64,000 nucleotides of DNA from Lutjanus erythropterus. Taxonomy: Eukaryota > Chordata > Actinopteri > Lutjaniformes > Lutjanidae. The stretch is from the NCBI GenBank assembly GCA_020091685.1, contig CM034604.1, positions 12,794,519-12,858,518 on the forward strand, in the 5' to 3' direction. The stretch's first letter is position 1, and every line of letters starts with the position of its first letter. This document shows positions 24,390 to 37,075 of this stretch, in pieces. Under the pieces are notes generated by a model that searched no databases, was not told the DNA's origin, and saw only the letters and a list, made by a program, of their open reading frames with translations. Made by a program: the position numbers and the translations under genes.

Positions 24390-25215
24390 TCCATAGGAAT
24401 ACCCAGTAGTGTAAAGTAGTAAATGGTAAATTTAAAAAAAAAATACTCTGTTACAAGTTAAAAATTAAAGGTATGCTTAAGTAAAAGTATGTAAAGCCAT
24501 GTTTCCACCCAAAGTATTCAGACCTTTTAGTCCCAGGTACTACTTTCAAGGACCTTAAAGTTTCCTTCCGCCTGTTGTTTGCATTTCCACTGTGGTCTAT
24601 AGAACCACACAGGTTTGGCAAATAAGTCCACTGATGTATGAAAACAAATGAAAAAGTGACCACCGTTTTTACACAGAATCTTTGTGTGCAACGTTACAAC
24701 AACAATGCCTGGACTTGGCCCATCTGTCATACGTTTTCTTCTGTAGCTCTATGTTGATGTGTTGAAGCACATGTCCTACCATTCAACTACTTACACTATT
24801 TGGTAGTTTAATTAATAAATAATAATTCAATAATTAAGCATATTCTAAAATATCAAAGCCCCTGCACACCCACGTCTCACACCAGCCACCTCTTGTCAGG
24901 ACTGTAAAACTGCATTTGACTGACATCTCACTCGCTCCAGGGTCTTTTGTGCCAGTTAGTGGACAACTTAAATCACTGTCTTTTTTATTAGTACATCGAG
25001 ATGTTACATTATGCACAGCATAGCTTCAGGCAACTTACACCTGACCAGTGGCCTATTCCACCAGAATAACTGAAAACATCCTTTTGGATATGCAGAGCCT
25101 TTAATTAGCAAACTAAAAAAAAGTACAATTTTTCACTCTGACATGTAGTGAAGTAGAGCCAAAATTTGAAGACCATGGAAACACTTAAGTACAAGTACCT
25201 AAATGTTGTATTTAA
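24390..25215. repeat. 'Actcaagtaaaagt' type repeat with a nested insertion
   Basis: The outer parts (tagtgtaaagtagtaaatgg… at the left, gtagtgaagtagagcc…taagtacaagtacct at the right) are halves of a common fish repeat based on AAGTACTTAAGTA motifs. The middle (about 24500-25060) is unrelated and probably inserted. Related fragments are at 26085-26215, 55725-55795, 60736-60860 and 62066-62115. Confidence 0.45.
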
Positions 25216-25224
25216 ATACAGCTA

Positions 25225-25955
25225 CGGCTTGGTTGCACCAACAAGGATTCATTTTTACACCAAAATTAAATCATGGTTTAACCTGAAGTTATTTTTGCAC
25301 CAAACTTTTGAATTAGCTTAAAATATATATATATAAAGAAAAAAATAATTAAACATTTCTATAAATATCATTTTAGTTTAGTTTTTATTCAAAATCAAGA
25401 TTACATTTAATTATGTTGTACCAAAACTCCAAACTCCTGAGGATTCAGCAAAATAATCTAGTTTCTTGATGAAAGGGACAGACTCAACCCAATCGAATTT
25501 TATGATGTGTCTCTTCTGTCTTTCACTCCAGTTGCTAATTTGGCCAACAAGTTTCTCTGCTGAACTATCATGAGTAGGCCTACTAGGATAACTTTTTTTT
25601 TTAATTCTAGCTAGCTAGCAAGCAATATATTGTATTTTGTTTGTTTTTAACTCTCAAGCTAGCCATCAAACTATGCAACGTTCTGTTAAATTTTTAGCTA
25701 GCTAGCTAGCATGCAAACAATGCAACATTTATTAACTTTTTAGCTCGCTGGCTCTCAGACAATGTATAGTTTTGTTAAGGTATACAGATTTATTAAATTA
25801 TTCCATTTACATCACTAAACTTGGATTTACTAAACTTAGATTCGTTTTTAATTGTGCAACAGTGCTCTGCTTAATTTGAAACCTGGATTTACTCATTTTA
25901 AGCCTAGTGTTGCTGAACGTTAATTCATCGTTAGTGCAACCCAGTCTTGAACTAA
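25225..25955. mobile_element. ~700-bp dispersed element, copy 2
   Basis: The ends GGTTGCACCAACAAGGATTC and, on the reverse strand, GGTTGCACTAACGATGAATT form short inverted repeats. The interior includes repeated AGCTAGCTAGC motifs. A third partial copy is at 58255-58740. Confidence 0.65.
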
Positions 25956-26908
25956 ATTCATATAGAACATTCCTGAAATGGTTAATAAACTCTGATAAGA
26001 GGATACCAACTGTTTGATATACATGTAGATGTGTATAAAATGGTTAGCTATGATGTGTGAGTGGCCACGGACTGATTAAAAAAAAAAGTCAAGACAGTGC
26101 TTGAAATAATAAAGTACTCATGAGTGTGAGTAAAAATATCACGTTCACCAGCATACAAGTTAAGTATATGCACTCCATAATGCTTGGATAAAATACTTGA
26201 GTGCTCTCCACTCCTGAGACATCCAGCATTTCATCAAAATGTCACACTTGGCAGAATAGATAGTGGGCCTTATCAGGGGTCAAATTCTATTTTGCAGTAA
26301 TTTCAAAAGTCTCCCAGCTGTGCCTTTCAGCCATGGCAGCATGTGAAATGGTGTGCGACGGCGTGTACTAATTTGTCGTCGAGCTCAGTGAGCCTAATCT
26401 GAGCCAGCAGGTACTAGTTTGAATTAAAAAGGACTTTTACATTGAACAAATAAAGCTTCCTATCTGAGATCTTGGTTTATATGGAGTGACTCACCCAAAG
26501 GAAAATGAGTATCATGTTCAATGGTGGAACAAGCTCTGTGGGGCCGTCTGATGATAGGCTTACATTCAATAGCATGACCCAGAAATCAGGAAGAGGGAGA
26601 GACAGGGATGAGGAGGGCGTGCAAGTACAACTCCACAATCAATGGCAGCCTTGATGAAGATGCAATGCAAGATCAGTAAGAAGCAGGGAACAACAATGGG
26701 CCATTGTTGTTTGATAATTAACAAAATTGTAGTGTATCAGTGTCTGCAGTGACAGCAAAGAGATAACCTAAAAGTGTTTTTCAATATGAGAGCTGATGGG
26801 ACAAAATGAGGATCTAAAACAACCTTATTAACCTCATATTATTTGATATTAAGACTTTAAAAAATAATTGAAGTTATATTTTTAACATGTGTAGCAGGTG
26901 TTTTGAAC

Positions 26909-27385
26909 TTAAAGGGACAGTTTGAATGTGATTATATGAGAGAAAATCAGTAATTTTAACTCACAGAACACAGGAGTTGCTTTGATTGGTTAGTTTGTTT
27001 CTGTTATTGTGTGACTCAGGTGTTTTAAAGGGATAGTTTGGATTCACCGAAGCCAGTGGAGTTTGGTCGGTTTGGAGAGAATGATATTTGGCAAATAGAA
27101 CAGCAGTTTCCCATCAGAAGAGGCTGTCGGATGACAAAGTTAAGTTAAACATAACATACACTTCAACTGAAATTGATTTATTTTTGGGGGTGGACCTTAT
27201 ATAAGTGGCAAAAACACCTTTTGCTGCTGACCCTGTCCATAGCAGTTCATTGCTTAGCTTCCATGTACTCCTCTCTGCTTCTCCTAACTGGAGACAAGCC
27301 AATTGGTATCTATTGTAGTTAATACACTGACTACTGAGAACTACCTCAAACAACCCACTTCAAATAATTAGAACTATCACTTTAA
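26909..27385. mobile_element. Second copy of the AAAGGGATA-end element, internally deleted
   Basis: TTAA occurs at both borders (26909-26912, 27382-27385), with ends TTAAAGGGACAGTTTGAA and, on the reverse strand, TTAAAGTGATAGTTCTAA. The interior shares 'ggagagaatgatatttgg' and 'catcagaagaggctg' with 8357-9060. A second AAAGGGATAG start near 27028 hints at a nested or rearranged copy. Confidence 0.65.
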
Positions 27386-28344
27386 GTAGAAAAAAACATG
27401 GAAAAGTAAGGAACTGTAAAAGTCTGAGGTTCCTCTGTATAAAATACACCTTTCCTATGTTTCTGTGTTGGGTGGGCATGTTGAAACTTGTTTTGTTATT
27501 TGTCACAGGTTATTTTGCAGTTACTTATGTGGAGCGCCAGTGATTCTGCAGGACAGTGTGTTACTCATGCTCTTTACTGTACCCTATATGTGACAAAATC
27601 CGCAGCCTGTAAACAACAGTAATTGGGCTCATGGGGCAGTGGGCAAAAACAAACTACATCTGTGAGTTTACCTATAATTTCATCCTGCTGTGCGTGGATT
27701 TATTTTATATACTGTATAATCCAGAGGAACACAATAAAAGCAGACCAAAAATTGAAAATGAACCCTCTGCACAGGAGTTTCTTTTCTAGTCCAAGAGTTT
27801 TTTTAAAAGTTGTATAGAAGTTAGACAATAACTGGGGGACCTGGGGACCTCTTCTATTTTTCACTTCCACAGACGATCAATCAAATACTATTGATCTATT
27901 ATTTACTTCAGGCCATACTCTCTATCAGCCTAGTTGTACGTTGCACTTTAACATCAGTGCTGCTTCTTTTACCAGCCGTGACAGGGCTTCTGCTCCAGTG
28001 CTTTTCTTTTACAGTCAGTGTTTATCATTGTCAAACACTGTGTCTTCTCTGCAACATTTCTCTGATCCTGGTAGTTTACTCTATGTTGAGTGTGTCAGTT
28101 CCAGTCTTTTTGTGCATATGCCTCAACAAAACAAAGTTTTGTGCAACCTTTGCATTTTTAACTATTGCGAAAAGTGATTCTGAATGAACGTTTGACAGGA
28201 AGTGAAATTGAGAAATGATAAATCAGTGGCTCCCAAAATAGAGTCCAATAAATGAACCTCAGCGTTGGTGTCTATAGGAATGTTTTTCAAGACTTGAGTC
28301 ACAAATTTGATGACTCATTTGACTCATTTATACGTATATATGTA

Positions 28345-28530
28345 TTTATTTATATGCCTTTAATTATATAGGACAGCTGGAGAGATGACAAGAAAGGAGG
28401 AGAGAGACTGGGGGAATAACATGCAGCAAAGGAACATAGGCAGGAGTCCAACCTCCAGCCACCGCAGAGGACTCACAGCCTCAGTACATGGAGTGAATGC
28501 TCTACCAGCTCAGCCACCAAACTCGACCCT
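28345..28530 (+). repeat. SINE-like repeat 'gacaagaaaggaggagagag...ctctaccagctcagcca'
   Basis: The block is rich in 'ggaataacatgcagcaaagg' and ends 'gctctaccagctcagcca', a widely seen short repeat of fish genomes that may be tRNA-related. It interrupts a 'gacttgagtcacaa/gacttgaaaaggcttg' repeat (28290-28560), so it inserted later. A second copy is at 61388-61556. Confidence 0.6.
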
Positions 28531-28909
28531 TTTGACTTGAAAAGGCTTGATACCTTCCCATAAGCCCAAAGATTAAAAAGTATGTTATTTAAAATGTGTG
28601 AATCTATGAATCACTTCATGTCCCTTCATCTCCTGAATGAAATGTTAACACTTTTCATTCTCAGCAAGGAGAGGAACACAAAAGAATTAACGTTACATTA
28701 CATTCTAGTTGGAAAAAAAGATACCAAAGATGACTTTGATCACATACAAAAACTATACAGTAGTCAACAAAAAATGAATTCCATTATGCCAAATATGTAG
28801 GACAAAAATTACAGACGGAGATACAACAACTTCCAACTTTGCTTGACACCCCAAGTTGCACAAAAAGGGTGAGTAAAGTGAAATAAAAATGCCATGAAGA
28901 TCACATTAT

Positions 28910-29030
28910 GACTTGTTTAGGATTTAAAACTCAAAGTTTAAGACTTGGGACTTGCCTTGACTTGGGATTGGAATGCAAAGACTTGTTTGTGACTTGCAAA
29001 ACGATGACTTGGTCCCACCTTTGATATACT
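28910..29030. repeat. 'Gacttgggactt' repeat fragment
   Basis: Repeats of GACTTG/GACTTGTTTGTGACTTG are typical of a fish element built from (A)CTTGAGTC-like words. The family recurs in the opposite orientation at 33180-33490. Confidence 0.5.
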
Positions 29031-31407
29031 GTATAACAACTGTGAAAATCTACACGCCCAGCCTGAGCCCAATTCTAAATAAACAGATCTGAGTAGACAA
29101 AACTGGACCTCCCATGCATAAGTTATTGATATTTCCCCATACATGTAAATTGAATATAATGAATTTCATTTGAATAAGGATCTAGAATTAAAATGTCTCT
29201 TTTAGAACTTGTATTCTGGCTAAACACCTTGTTTTCATTTCTTATATAACTATAGCTAAATGATTACATGCTAATCTGTGGGATGACTCACTTCCTCAAC
29301 TCTTGGGTTTATGAAACTTATTTCAAAGCAGCAGTGCTAACTTTAAGTGCACTTGAGTGTGAGACTTGAGATTTTAAATTAATAACACAAATAGCTGTGG
29401 TTTTGCTGAAAAGGCCTGTGCTAATTGCAGAACCCAGGTTTGTTGTAGTAAATTATACTTTTAAACAGTGGAGGATAACAAGCAGGTTCATCTTGTTTTA
29501 GCAAGGGAAAAATATATTTTCATTATCTCCTCTATTCATGTGAGTATAAAGTTCTTTATGGTTGTTACAGATGTTAACTTTTTGCAGATACACTATACTG
29601 CAGTTCCCTCTTGTCTTGACAGAGTGTAACATTGACTCCACCCCAGTGTGGGAGACTTGTTTTAAGTCGAATTACAAGAAAGGGGAGAGTCAACACATTT
29701 ATCCTATTAGAAGGAGACAATGCAGACAGTGAGTCTGTGTTTATCCATTATGAAATCCATATCTGTCTGGAAATGAAACAGCCTAACTTCAGTCTCCTCA
29801 CCACTTCTTCTTGTAGATCATAGCCTGACCACCAAAGAATTAGCTTTTTTTCAAAATGATTAATTAGCTGCTCTGATTCTCTGATCAGCCCTGGAAAATC
29901 AATTAATGTTAGCATCCACAACGTGGCACATTTAGGGCATCTTCAAAAGGGGGATTCACGACAAAAATAAGCACATCGAGTCAAGCAAAATTTATATTCC
30001 GGATGACTCTGCTCCTGTGAAGAGACTGGTGCAGCAATGCCAAGTTTTCAGAAATGCAAATGTTGTTAAAGGAGGGCCTTTGGGTGGAGGTACTTGGCCT
30101 GCGTTAAATCATAATGACATCTATGCTGCGCACCCCCTGAAACTATCAAAGTATTTTTCTCCTTGTCTTTGTTTAAGACAGATTTTTTGATGTTAAATAT
30201 TTCTCCTGTCTAACAGGATGTTCCTTATCTTTGTGCCTGTCAGTGAACACAGGTGGTTAGTACGTGGTTGAATAGCCGCCTTTCTTGAAGTGATGTTCAA
30301 GTGGCTTTTTATATGGATGGAATGTGAATTAAATTGCCAGTCCTATGACAATAAAGCCTGTAAATTGATCACAATGTCTCTTAATGCCAGCAGGGTTTTG
30401 CAGTTTGAGGTGTAACTTGATAGAAATTAGAAACTGTGTTGTTGCATTCCTTCTCCTCCGCGGATGCCTGGAAACCAAAACAATTAACAGGACTATTTCT
30501 GTTAGAGATGACCACAAACCCACACTCTTACTGCCGCAGGTGGCAAAAGGCTCTCTTCCAATTAACAAGTCTAATTACATCACAACTCGTTGGAGTTGTC
30601 TGGCGTTCATTGGCCCGATTGTCGGTGTGTGCTTGTGTGTGGGTGCTTTGTGTGTGTGTGCAATTGTTCATCGCAGAGTGTGAATAAAAACAGTAGAATG
30701 ACAAGTGGGGTCAAAGGATGAAACTTTCTTACTTGGCTTGATAATTGTACGGAGAGTTCTCAGCAGTTAGATCCTGAATTTCAACACTTAACAGGCTTCA
30801 TTGTGCACTTGATATTTCAAGGAAACAACTGCTGTATTATGGAAACTTAGGGCTCAGATAGCAATGCAGATGTATCACTGGACCGTTACAGCCAGACATA
30901 CCAGTAATTAAATGTTATTTTTGCAGCTTTTCTAAATTACATCTTTTGTAAACTGGCCAAATGGGAACGATAAAATTAGTTAACAAATCAATTTAAAGCA
31001 GCTATAATCAGTGTTTTTAAAATAACAGTGAATCAGATGACTATGTGTTTGTGAAATGGGTCGCTCGAGTGATGGAAACTCTCCATCCAAACCCAATGGA
31101 CGCTTCACATTCGACCCAAACGGTTGGTAGCGACAATGGTGGGGATCAAGTCATTGTTTTGGAAGTCCGAGTAAATTCAGTCTTGCTGTCAAGACAGGCA
31201 GGTCCTCAGTCAATCCCCTTAAAACTACAATATGTAACATTTACAGATGAAGATGTCTACATTAAAATACATAATTCAAGGTAACAGTGTGTTTCTCATT
31301 AGCCATTGTTAGCTAGTTGCTATAACCTCCAGGAAAACTTGGTATACACCGGATAGTAACTAAACAACGTAACCAAACATAACATGAATAAAACTTTAAA
31401 ACCTGTC
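29031..31407. other. No gene seen; two normal-complexity islands
   Basis: 29.8-30.1 kb and 30.3-30.6 kb are free of repeats. A GT-rich run lies at 30625-30660. The 99-codon plus frame at 30384-30683 has no familiar domain. Confidence 0.3.
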
Positions 31408-31705
31408 CATGAACACAGTGGCAGGGCAAGGGTCCTTGGGGAGCAAGCAAGAAATTTATGGGGCCCCACCCCATACACGTGCACACACGAAAAATGTGTT
31501 TTTTGCACACAATTTCTGGGACATTTGATATGTATACTGGAAAAACTTTGAGAACCCTAATCTAATAGAAGAGATTAGCAGTTCTCAAAGTGAGGTCCAA
31601 GGACCAACTGAAGTCCTTGAAAGCCCTGGCTTATAATAATTGTTGTTGTAAATAATCTGAAACAACAAGATACAAGATGCGTGGAGATTGGGAAACTGCT
31701 GAAAG

Positions 31706-31981
31706 GCTGGAGGTGGATGTTGATGGAACTGAACCCAAAAAGAACAACAGGGCATATTTGTTATCAAAATATCTTTACTAGCAACTGTTAATTAAATTCT
31801 TTTGGAGTTATGTTATTGTTGTTGTTATATGTTCTATGGAAGTAAAAACTATTGAACTTACAGTCATCTGCAGTTGAAATTGATCTTTGATCATCTGTTG
31901 ATCTTCTGTGAGGTTGAAACTGCTGTGCTGCTGGAGGTGGATGTTGATGGAACTGAACCCAAAAAGAACAACAGGGCATAT
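31706..31981. repeat. 52-bp perfect direct repeat, 224 bp apart, within the hAT element
   Basis: Positions 31706-31757 and 31930-31981 are identical over 52 bases (gctggaggtggatgttgatg...). On the minus strand each copy includes the same splice-acceptor-like sequence TTTTGGGTTCAG followed by the start of an exon-like Ser/Thr-rich reading. It looks like a recent local duplication of an exon border. Confidence 0.9.
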
Positions 31982-32574
31982 AAGAATCTTTAAGGGCAGG
32001 CATATGATTATGTATGTACACAGTACTTTCTATTACTACAACTTTATGCTTCTGCCATGAAGAATGTTTAGAGGGCATAACATAGTATCAATTAATGTGG
32101 AATAATGAACTTACAGTTTTCATCATCAGGAATGTGAGGGGAACATTATCCTTCCCTGGATTTGTAGGTTTTAAAAAGTTAATAATGATCCTGAGGAGAG
32201 ATAAGAGTAAAACAGAGTGAAACATATATTCATAAAGAAGTTCAACATGTATTAAGTGCACATATCATATGTACTGCCCAACATAAATTTCCCCTCTGGG
32301 CACTCTCAAGTTTATCTCATCATTATAAAGCTTTTCATACAAGGTGTACTTTAGTATTATTATCATCATTTTCTTACTATTATTATTAGACTGTCTGCTC
32401 ACAAGACTTTTTGTTATTTTCTGCTGGTTGAGACTGGGTAGCACATCAACTCCTGCTAGCTAGCTTCAAGCTTGTTGTGTCCTGTTAAGCATTCGTCATA
32501 GCTTAGTTGTTAGCTTATAGTCCTTATGGAGTCCGTGACAACAGTCAGTAAGTAGATCATAACAATGCACTTAC

Positions 32575-32649
32575 CACTATCTCACTTTCTTTTCCTCCTT
32601 TTCCTTCCTCTGCTTTTTCTTTCTGCCCCACTGAATAAGTCCTCTTCAT
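32575..32649 (-). pseudogene. First-exon fragment of a hAT-type (TTF/ZMYM-like) transposase
   Basis: Within the hAT-like element a minus-strand ATG (32649-32647) starts MKRTYSVGQKEKAEEGKGGK and runs to a GTAAGT donor at 32574. A basic, Lys-rich start with S-G-Q/A-x-K-x-K is a familiar opening of hAT proteins related to ZMYM5/TTF-domain proteins. Later exon-like pieces near 31860-31960 (acceptor TTTGGGTTCAG, donor GTAAGT) can be read as Ser/Thr-rich. The rest of the gene is absent. The family assignment is inference. Confidence 0.4.
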
Positions 32650-33179
32650 CTTGTCTTTCTCAAGTAAAAACTCCGTGGCGATAAACAAACAAACGTCGCG
32701 GCTCGCGCTGATTGACGCATACAGCGCTGAAGGCAGATAGGGCGTGCGGGGGCCCCAAGGGGTTTGCTACGTCGTCGTTTCATAATTGCATCGTAAATGC
32801 CCATTGTTGTCGTTTCTGTGCAGAACATGTATTAGCACTTGGCGACACGCATGGAGGCGCGTGCACGCGCCGGGCCGCCGTGATGTGCGCGCCCGGTGAG
32901 CGTCTCCTGCGCGGCCGCTTCAGCTCGCTCTGCCGAGCCGCTGGCGGAGCGAGGCTGCGGCGATTGGCGCTGCGCCCTCGCTGCATGCAGCTGCTGGTGG
33001 GGGCAGCTGCATGCAGCTTCCAGGGAGCCCCTAAAGCCGGGGCCCCAGGCAATGCCTGGTTTGCCTGTTGGCACGCCCCCCCTGCATGAACACAATTTCT
33101 GCTTGAATCACATCAGATAGGTTTTCATCAGCTACGTCTCTTGTTATTGTTTTAATCAGAGTGGCCCTGGCAGCAGAAT

Positions 33180-33490
33180 TGACATATTGTGTGCTTAAGT
33201 CAAGACTGACAAGTCCCATCACAGTCCCAAGTCCAGTTTCAAGTCCCAAACAAGTCATAATTTAATACTGAGTTTCAGCCTATTGATTTACAAAGTTGCA
33301 TAGCTTCAAGCTTCTAACATTAACTGAGCATTTGTTTGCCATCAAGTACTTTCAAGTCCAAAGCCTTAGTCCAAATGAAGTCATCAGTCATTGGTCTTAA
33401 AATCCAAGAAATGTCAGAAGTTTTGATTTTGTCGAGTTGAGTCTGGAGTCATCAGATTTGTCTGTCTCGAATCCACACCTAGGGTAACTG
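33180..33490. repeat. 'Caagtcccaa' repeat fragment
   Basis: It contains 'gacaagtcccatcacagtcc', 'caagtcccaaacaagtcata' and 'ttcaagtccaaagcc', the reverse orientation of 28910-29030. It is noncoding. Confidence 0.5.
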
Positions 33491-35559
33491 TTAGTCATGT
33501 TGAAACATTTAGCAGCACAGATTTCCCCCAGGAGATCAAAACTAGAGACAAAACTGAGTAAATATTTAACATACATGTGATCAGGTGGAGAGAAAAACAG
33601 ATCTAAATCAATGCTAATGTTGCTAAATATCTGCTGGATGTGTTACTATGCAACTGTTTGCATGTTAGCAATCTCAGCTTAAAAATGCTAATACTGTATG
33701 TCAGTACTGGTTCCCGCTGCCCTAGTTCTTGCAAGTTTCAGAAAATGTGTGACGAGCTCTGTTGTGACAATTGCATATTTGATTCCCTGTAAGTGATTCA
33801 GATTTAGTCAAAACATTTTCTAAGGCCATACATGGTTTAAGATTATCACATCACACATTTGGCTGTTTAACTTAGCATGGGTTTAGACTGATCAAAGCTT
33901 GTATTTTTAATGTGTTTACCAAATTGTCTTCATGTGCAAAAATAGCCCCTAGCCATTTGCAGGCATGCAGCAGGATGTTATAGTCTCCTGACTGCCTTAT
34001 TGAAAAACCTAAACTCAGCCTGAACAAAAACTAGACACTGCATGCTTCAGAGGTTTTATCTAAAATGAGAAGTCCATGTTGTTTTCTCCTTTCTCCTGCG
34101 TCTCTTGTACCTCAGTAAGGCACAAAACAACCTGTTTCACCCAATTATCTCTCCCACAGGGCACAGTCAGGCAATTTGGCTCAGTCAAGACTCTGATTCA
34201 TTGAGCCAGATGATTTAAAGCTTTTGGGGGCCACAAGTCAGCCCACTAGGACTGAAACTGCTCCGTGATTCTCAGTTGATATTTAGCAGCGCGACTTGCT
34301 CCACTAAAGGTTGCGGAGACAAAAATAGCATGTTACTTCAAGTCGTCCTCATTTGTCACCCCATGAAAACCATATTTCTGAGTGTTAACAAAGTGTTGTG
34401 AAGCATAAAGCAACATCTACCCTATAGTGACAGGTGATAGTACCTGAGAAGTAAATATACAGAGAATATGCCGATCACAGATGTGTTTTATTGTGAAACA
34501 TAACATATATTCTGCATCTTGCACAAGACTTTTGGAAATGATGACCCAGACACCCACATGTGCTTTCTGATTGGGTCTTTTCATTTATGACATGTTATTC
34601 CCTGATTCATTACACCAAAACAGACGCTGTGAGGCTAGCTGTTGCCTGATTGCTTCAGTTTAAATGCTCTTTTATTTGCTTTTAGCTTAATTGCTCTTTT
34701 GAAAGTAACTAATCCTTATCTGTCTTTTAACATGTGCCTTGATTACCCCATACTGGACTTTTCTGTCAGCCATAATGTCATTGTTGCTGGTTTTATACAA
34801 AGAACTAGACATACATACATTCTGTGATGAAGGTAAACAACTGATCAACAACTGATCTACAGCTCAGCATTATTTGCTGGGTCTGATCTGGTAGTTTTGA
34901 GCCACTGACATTTGCTGTGTAGTCACCACAACACAGCTAACAGAGCTAACAGCTAGTTAAAAGGTTAGCATTCACATTGTATTACCTGAATGACAAGGGA
35001 AGACTCCAGAAAACCATTTATACATCTGGACTATCCTGACAAGTTGTTTCAGTCATAAATGTGTGTGTTTGTGTATTTTGATGCACCACTGTTGGAAAGT
35101 TTGCTACTACATGTTAGCTGCTAGCTTTGGTTAGCCTGCCGTTAGTGTGTTCAGCCACTGCATGTAGACATAAAGGGATATTAAGATACAATGAAAAGAA
35201 AAAGAGAAATACAATGCCATTGACAGTGTTTTCATCAAAATAGCATTATTCTGGAAAATGCTATGTGAAGAGCAGTCATGGTCCCCTGCGTCATCACCTT
35301 TGTCCTGTTATTTGACTGCTTCCTGTTTACACCAGAACAAGCATGCCCAGTGTGTGTGCATGGTCATGTGATATGCACGTTCAGGCATGTTAGTATGGAC
35401 TGAAATAGTGCTAAAATACTCATCTGGATGTAGATAAGTGTTTTAAGTGTCTTTGTTTGACAACCTGGTAATGAGATTTTGCAGTCAGCCATCTTTCTTC
35501 AGAACTGCCTACTGCACCTTTAATACAGATAATCAGCAGTGAGGCAAACACTGTGTCCT
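33491..35559. other. No gene seen
   Basis: AT-rich. It contains 'ttagctgctagctttggttagcc' words, and ends 'actgcacctttaat' near 35510-35523, a frequent terminus of fish short elements. No partner end is clear. Confidence 0.3.
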
Positions 35560-36470
35560 TGACAAACATAGAGGTAATTTTCACGGCTCTTGCAAAACCG
35601 ATTCATACATGCCTGGAGCCTCAGAGGATAACATTTCCGATCATTACTGTATGAGGTTCAGTGTTTGGGCACATAAAAAAGCCAATGCTTCATCTGATGC
35701 CTGCAGTCAATATAACTGTCCTCATAAGAGCAACATATATACCAGCCTCTGAAGTCTGGACCACTGAAACAGTTAACTGCAGCTTTATTGCCATGTTAAG
35801 TCATTTGTGGTGAAAAAATAATAAAATAAGCCAAAGAAATACCTTTTGCCCTGCAAGAAAATGTTCTGTGATCTCCCTTCTGCTCCAGCCTGTACTTGCC
35901 TCTACGCTGTTTAAAGCCATTAATGGTTGATCAATGCGTCAAGTCACTCTGGATTGTTGCAATTAGAAAACAATGCCCCCAAAAAGCTATTTTAAGTCAG
36001 TGGGAACAGCAACAGAGAGGATAATTGGGTATTGACAAAAGCGTGTGAAAAGCAAAGACAGCATGCAAGACCACTCTCCAATTTACTCTGTCATCTTGAG
36101 GCTCTGATTATGCTGTTTACTGACCAGATAATTGGGGCAACGCTTGATAAAAACAAACATTTTAGGGTGAAGCGTCAAATATAAGCAACATGCATAAAAT
36201 GATTCCGAACACTTAATTGGGATGATGCTTCCCCATTTCCTGCTCCTGCTTGTGTGGTCTGACACACTCATGACTTCCTGGCTCCCTGGAGCTGAATGTA
36301 CTGTTATTCACTAGGCTGAGCAATTTTTTTAAAAGCATGGGGGATTTTCATGCTTCCTTGGCTGTAAACTGATACTAAACGGCTTGTTAAGAGTTAATTA
36401 CCAGATTAATCATGGTTTCTTCTGCTCAAGCATTTTGAGGGCTGTAATCAGTCCAGGGTTTACTAGTATT
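35560..36470. other. Normal-complexity stretch, no gene seen
   Basis: There is no repeat or coding signal. Words such as TTAATTACCAGATTAATC (36395-36412) and CCATTAATGG (35918-35927) are homeodomain-like palindromes that often occur in developmental enhancers, but they are short. Confidence 0.2.
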
Positions 36471-36529
36471 TAAGGTCTAGTGTCAAAGATATACGGGGAA
36501 GTATTGATAGAGTATGGCAAAAATTAACT

Positions 36530-37075
36530 ACTGTCAAACTAAACTATTTGTTTTCACTTAGAAAAGTTAGAAAAGGTGTCTGGGCTGTCTTAACATTTTA
36601 AATTGACTGAATTTGAAAAGACAAGTTGAGGTAATTTGTAATGATTCAAAACAAATAAATGTTTATAGTCAAATAAACTTGATGTTAATTAAATTGTAGA
36701 AAACATGTTCAATAAGCTGAGATAGTAAGTTGAACCAGCAACTGAAACGCCGACAAATATTACAAACAAATTTGATTTCCTTTTACAATTTCTCAATTTA
36801 AAGAGTCAGTTCCTCATCTTAAAAAAACATGTAAGAGACACAGAGCAAGTTTTCATTGAACCAGAAAAAAGAAAGGTCTCAGAAGAGTTGTAACTCTCAA
36901 ACAATGCATGCTGGGAAGCCGACCATGTTTCTTTAGAACTTTAATTAGATGAGTTGATTGAATTCTGTACAGTACATTAATTCAACTCAACATTTAAGGT
37001 CAAAAGACTTGTGTTCTGAGAATGAATAATAGAAGGTTTTCAGGTTGATTAATTTTTTACAGAGCAGAACGCACA
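36530..37075. repeat. Third, inverted copy of the TTTTTACAGTGT-end family
   Basis: Read on the reverse strand it contains 'aagtgaaaacaaatag', 'gttggttcaactta'-like and 'cccagcatgcattgtttgag' blocks in common with 6470-6776 and 9695-9937. It is longer (about 545 bp), so it may be closest to full length. Confidence 0.5.

Larger units (their letters stand above)
31416..33084. mobile_element. hAT-like element with 8-bp target duplication
   Basis: The ends CAGTGGCAGGG and (reverse complement of the right end) CAGGGGGGG form short inverted termini. Both outer borders carry CATGAACA (31408-31415 and 33085-33092), an 8-bp direct repeat as made by hAT transposases. The right third (32690-33084) is strongly GC- and CpG-rich. 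Exon-like 5' pieces of a transposase remain on the minus strand, but no catalytic domain is present, so this is an internally deleted derivative. Confidence 0.75.

Noticed and set aside
32712-33120. Frames of 74-125 codons on both strands
   Set aside because: They lie in the CpG-rich right end of the hAT-like element, including its terminus, so they are compositional artefacts.
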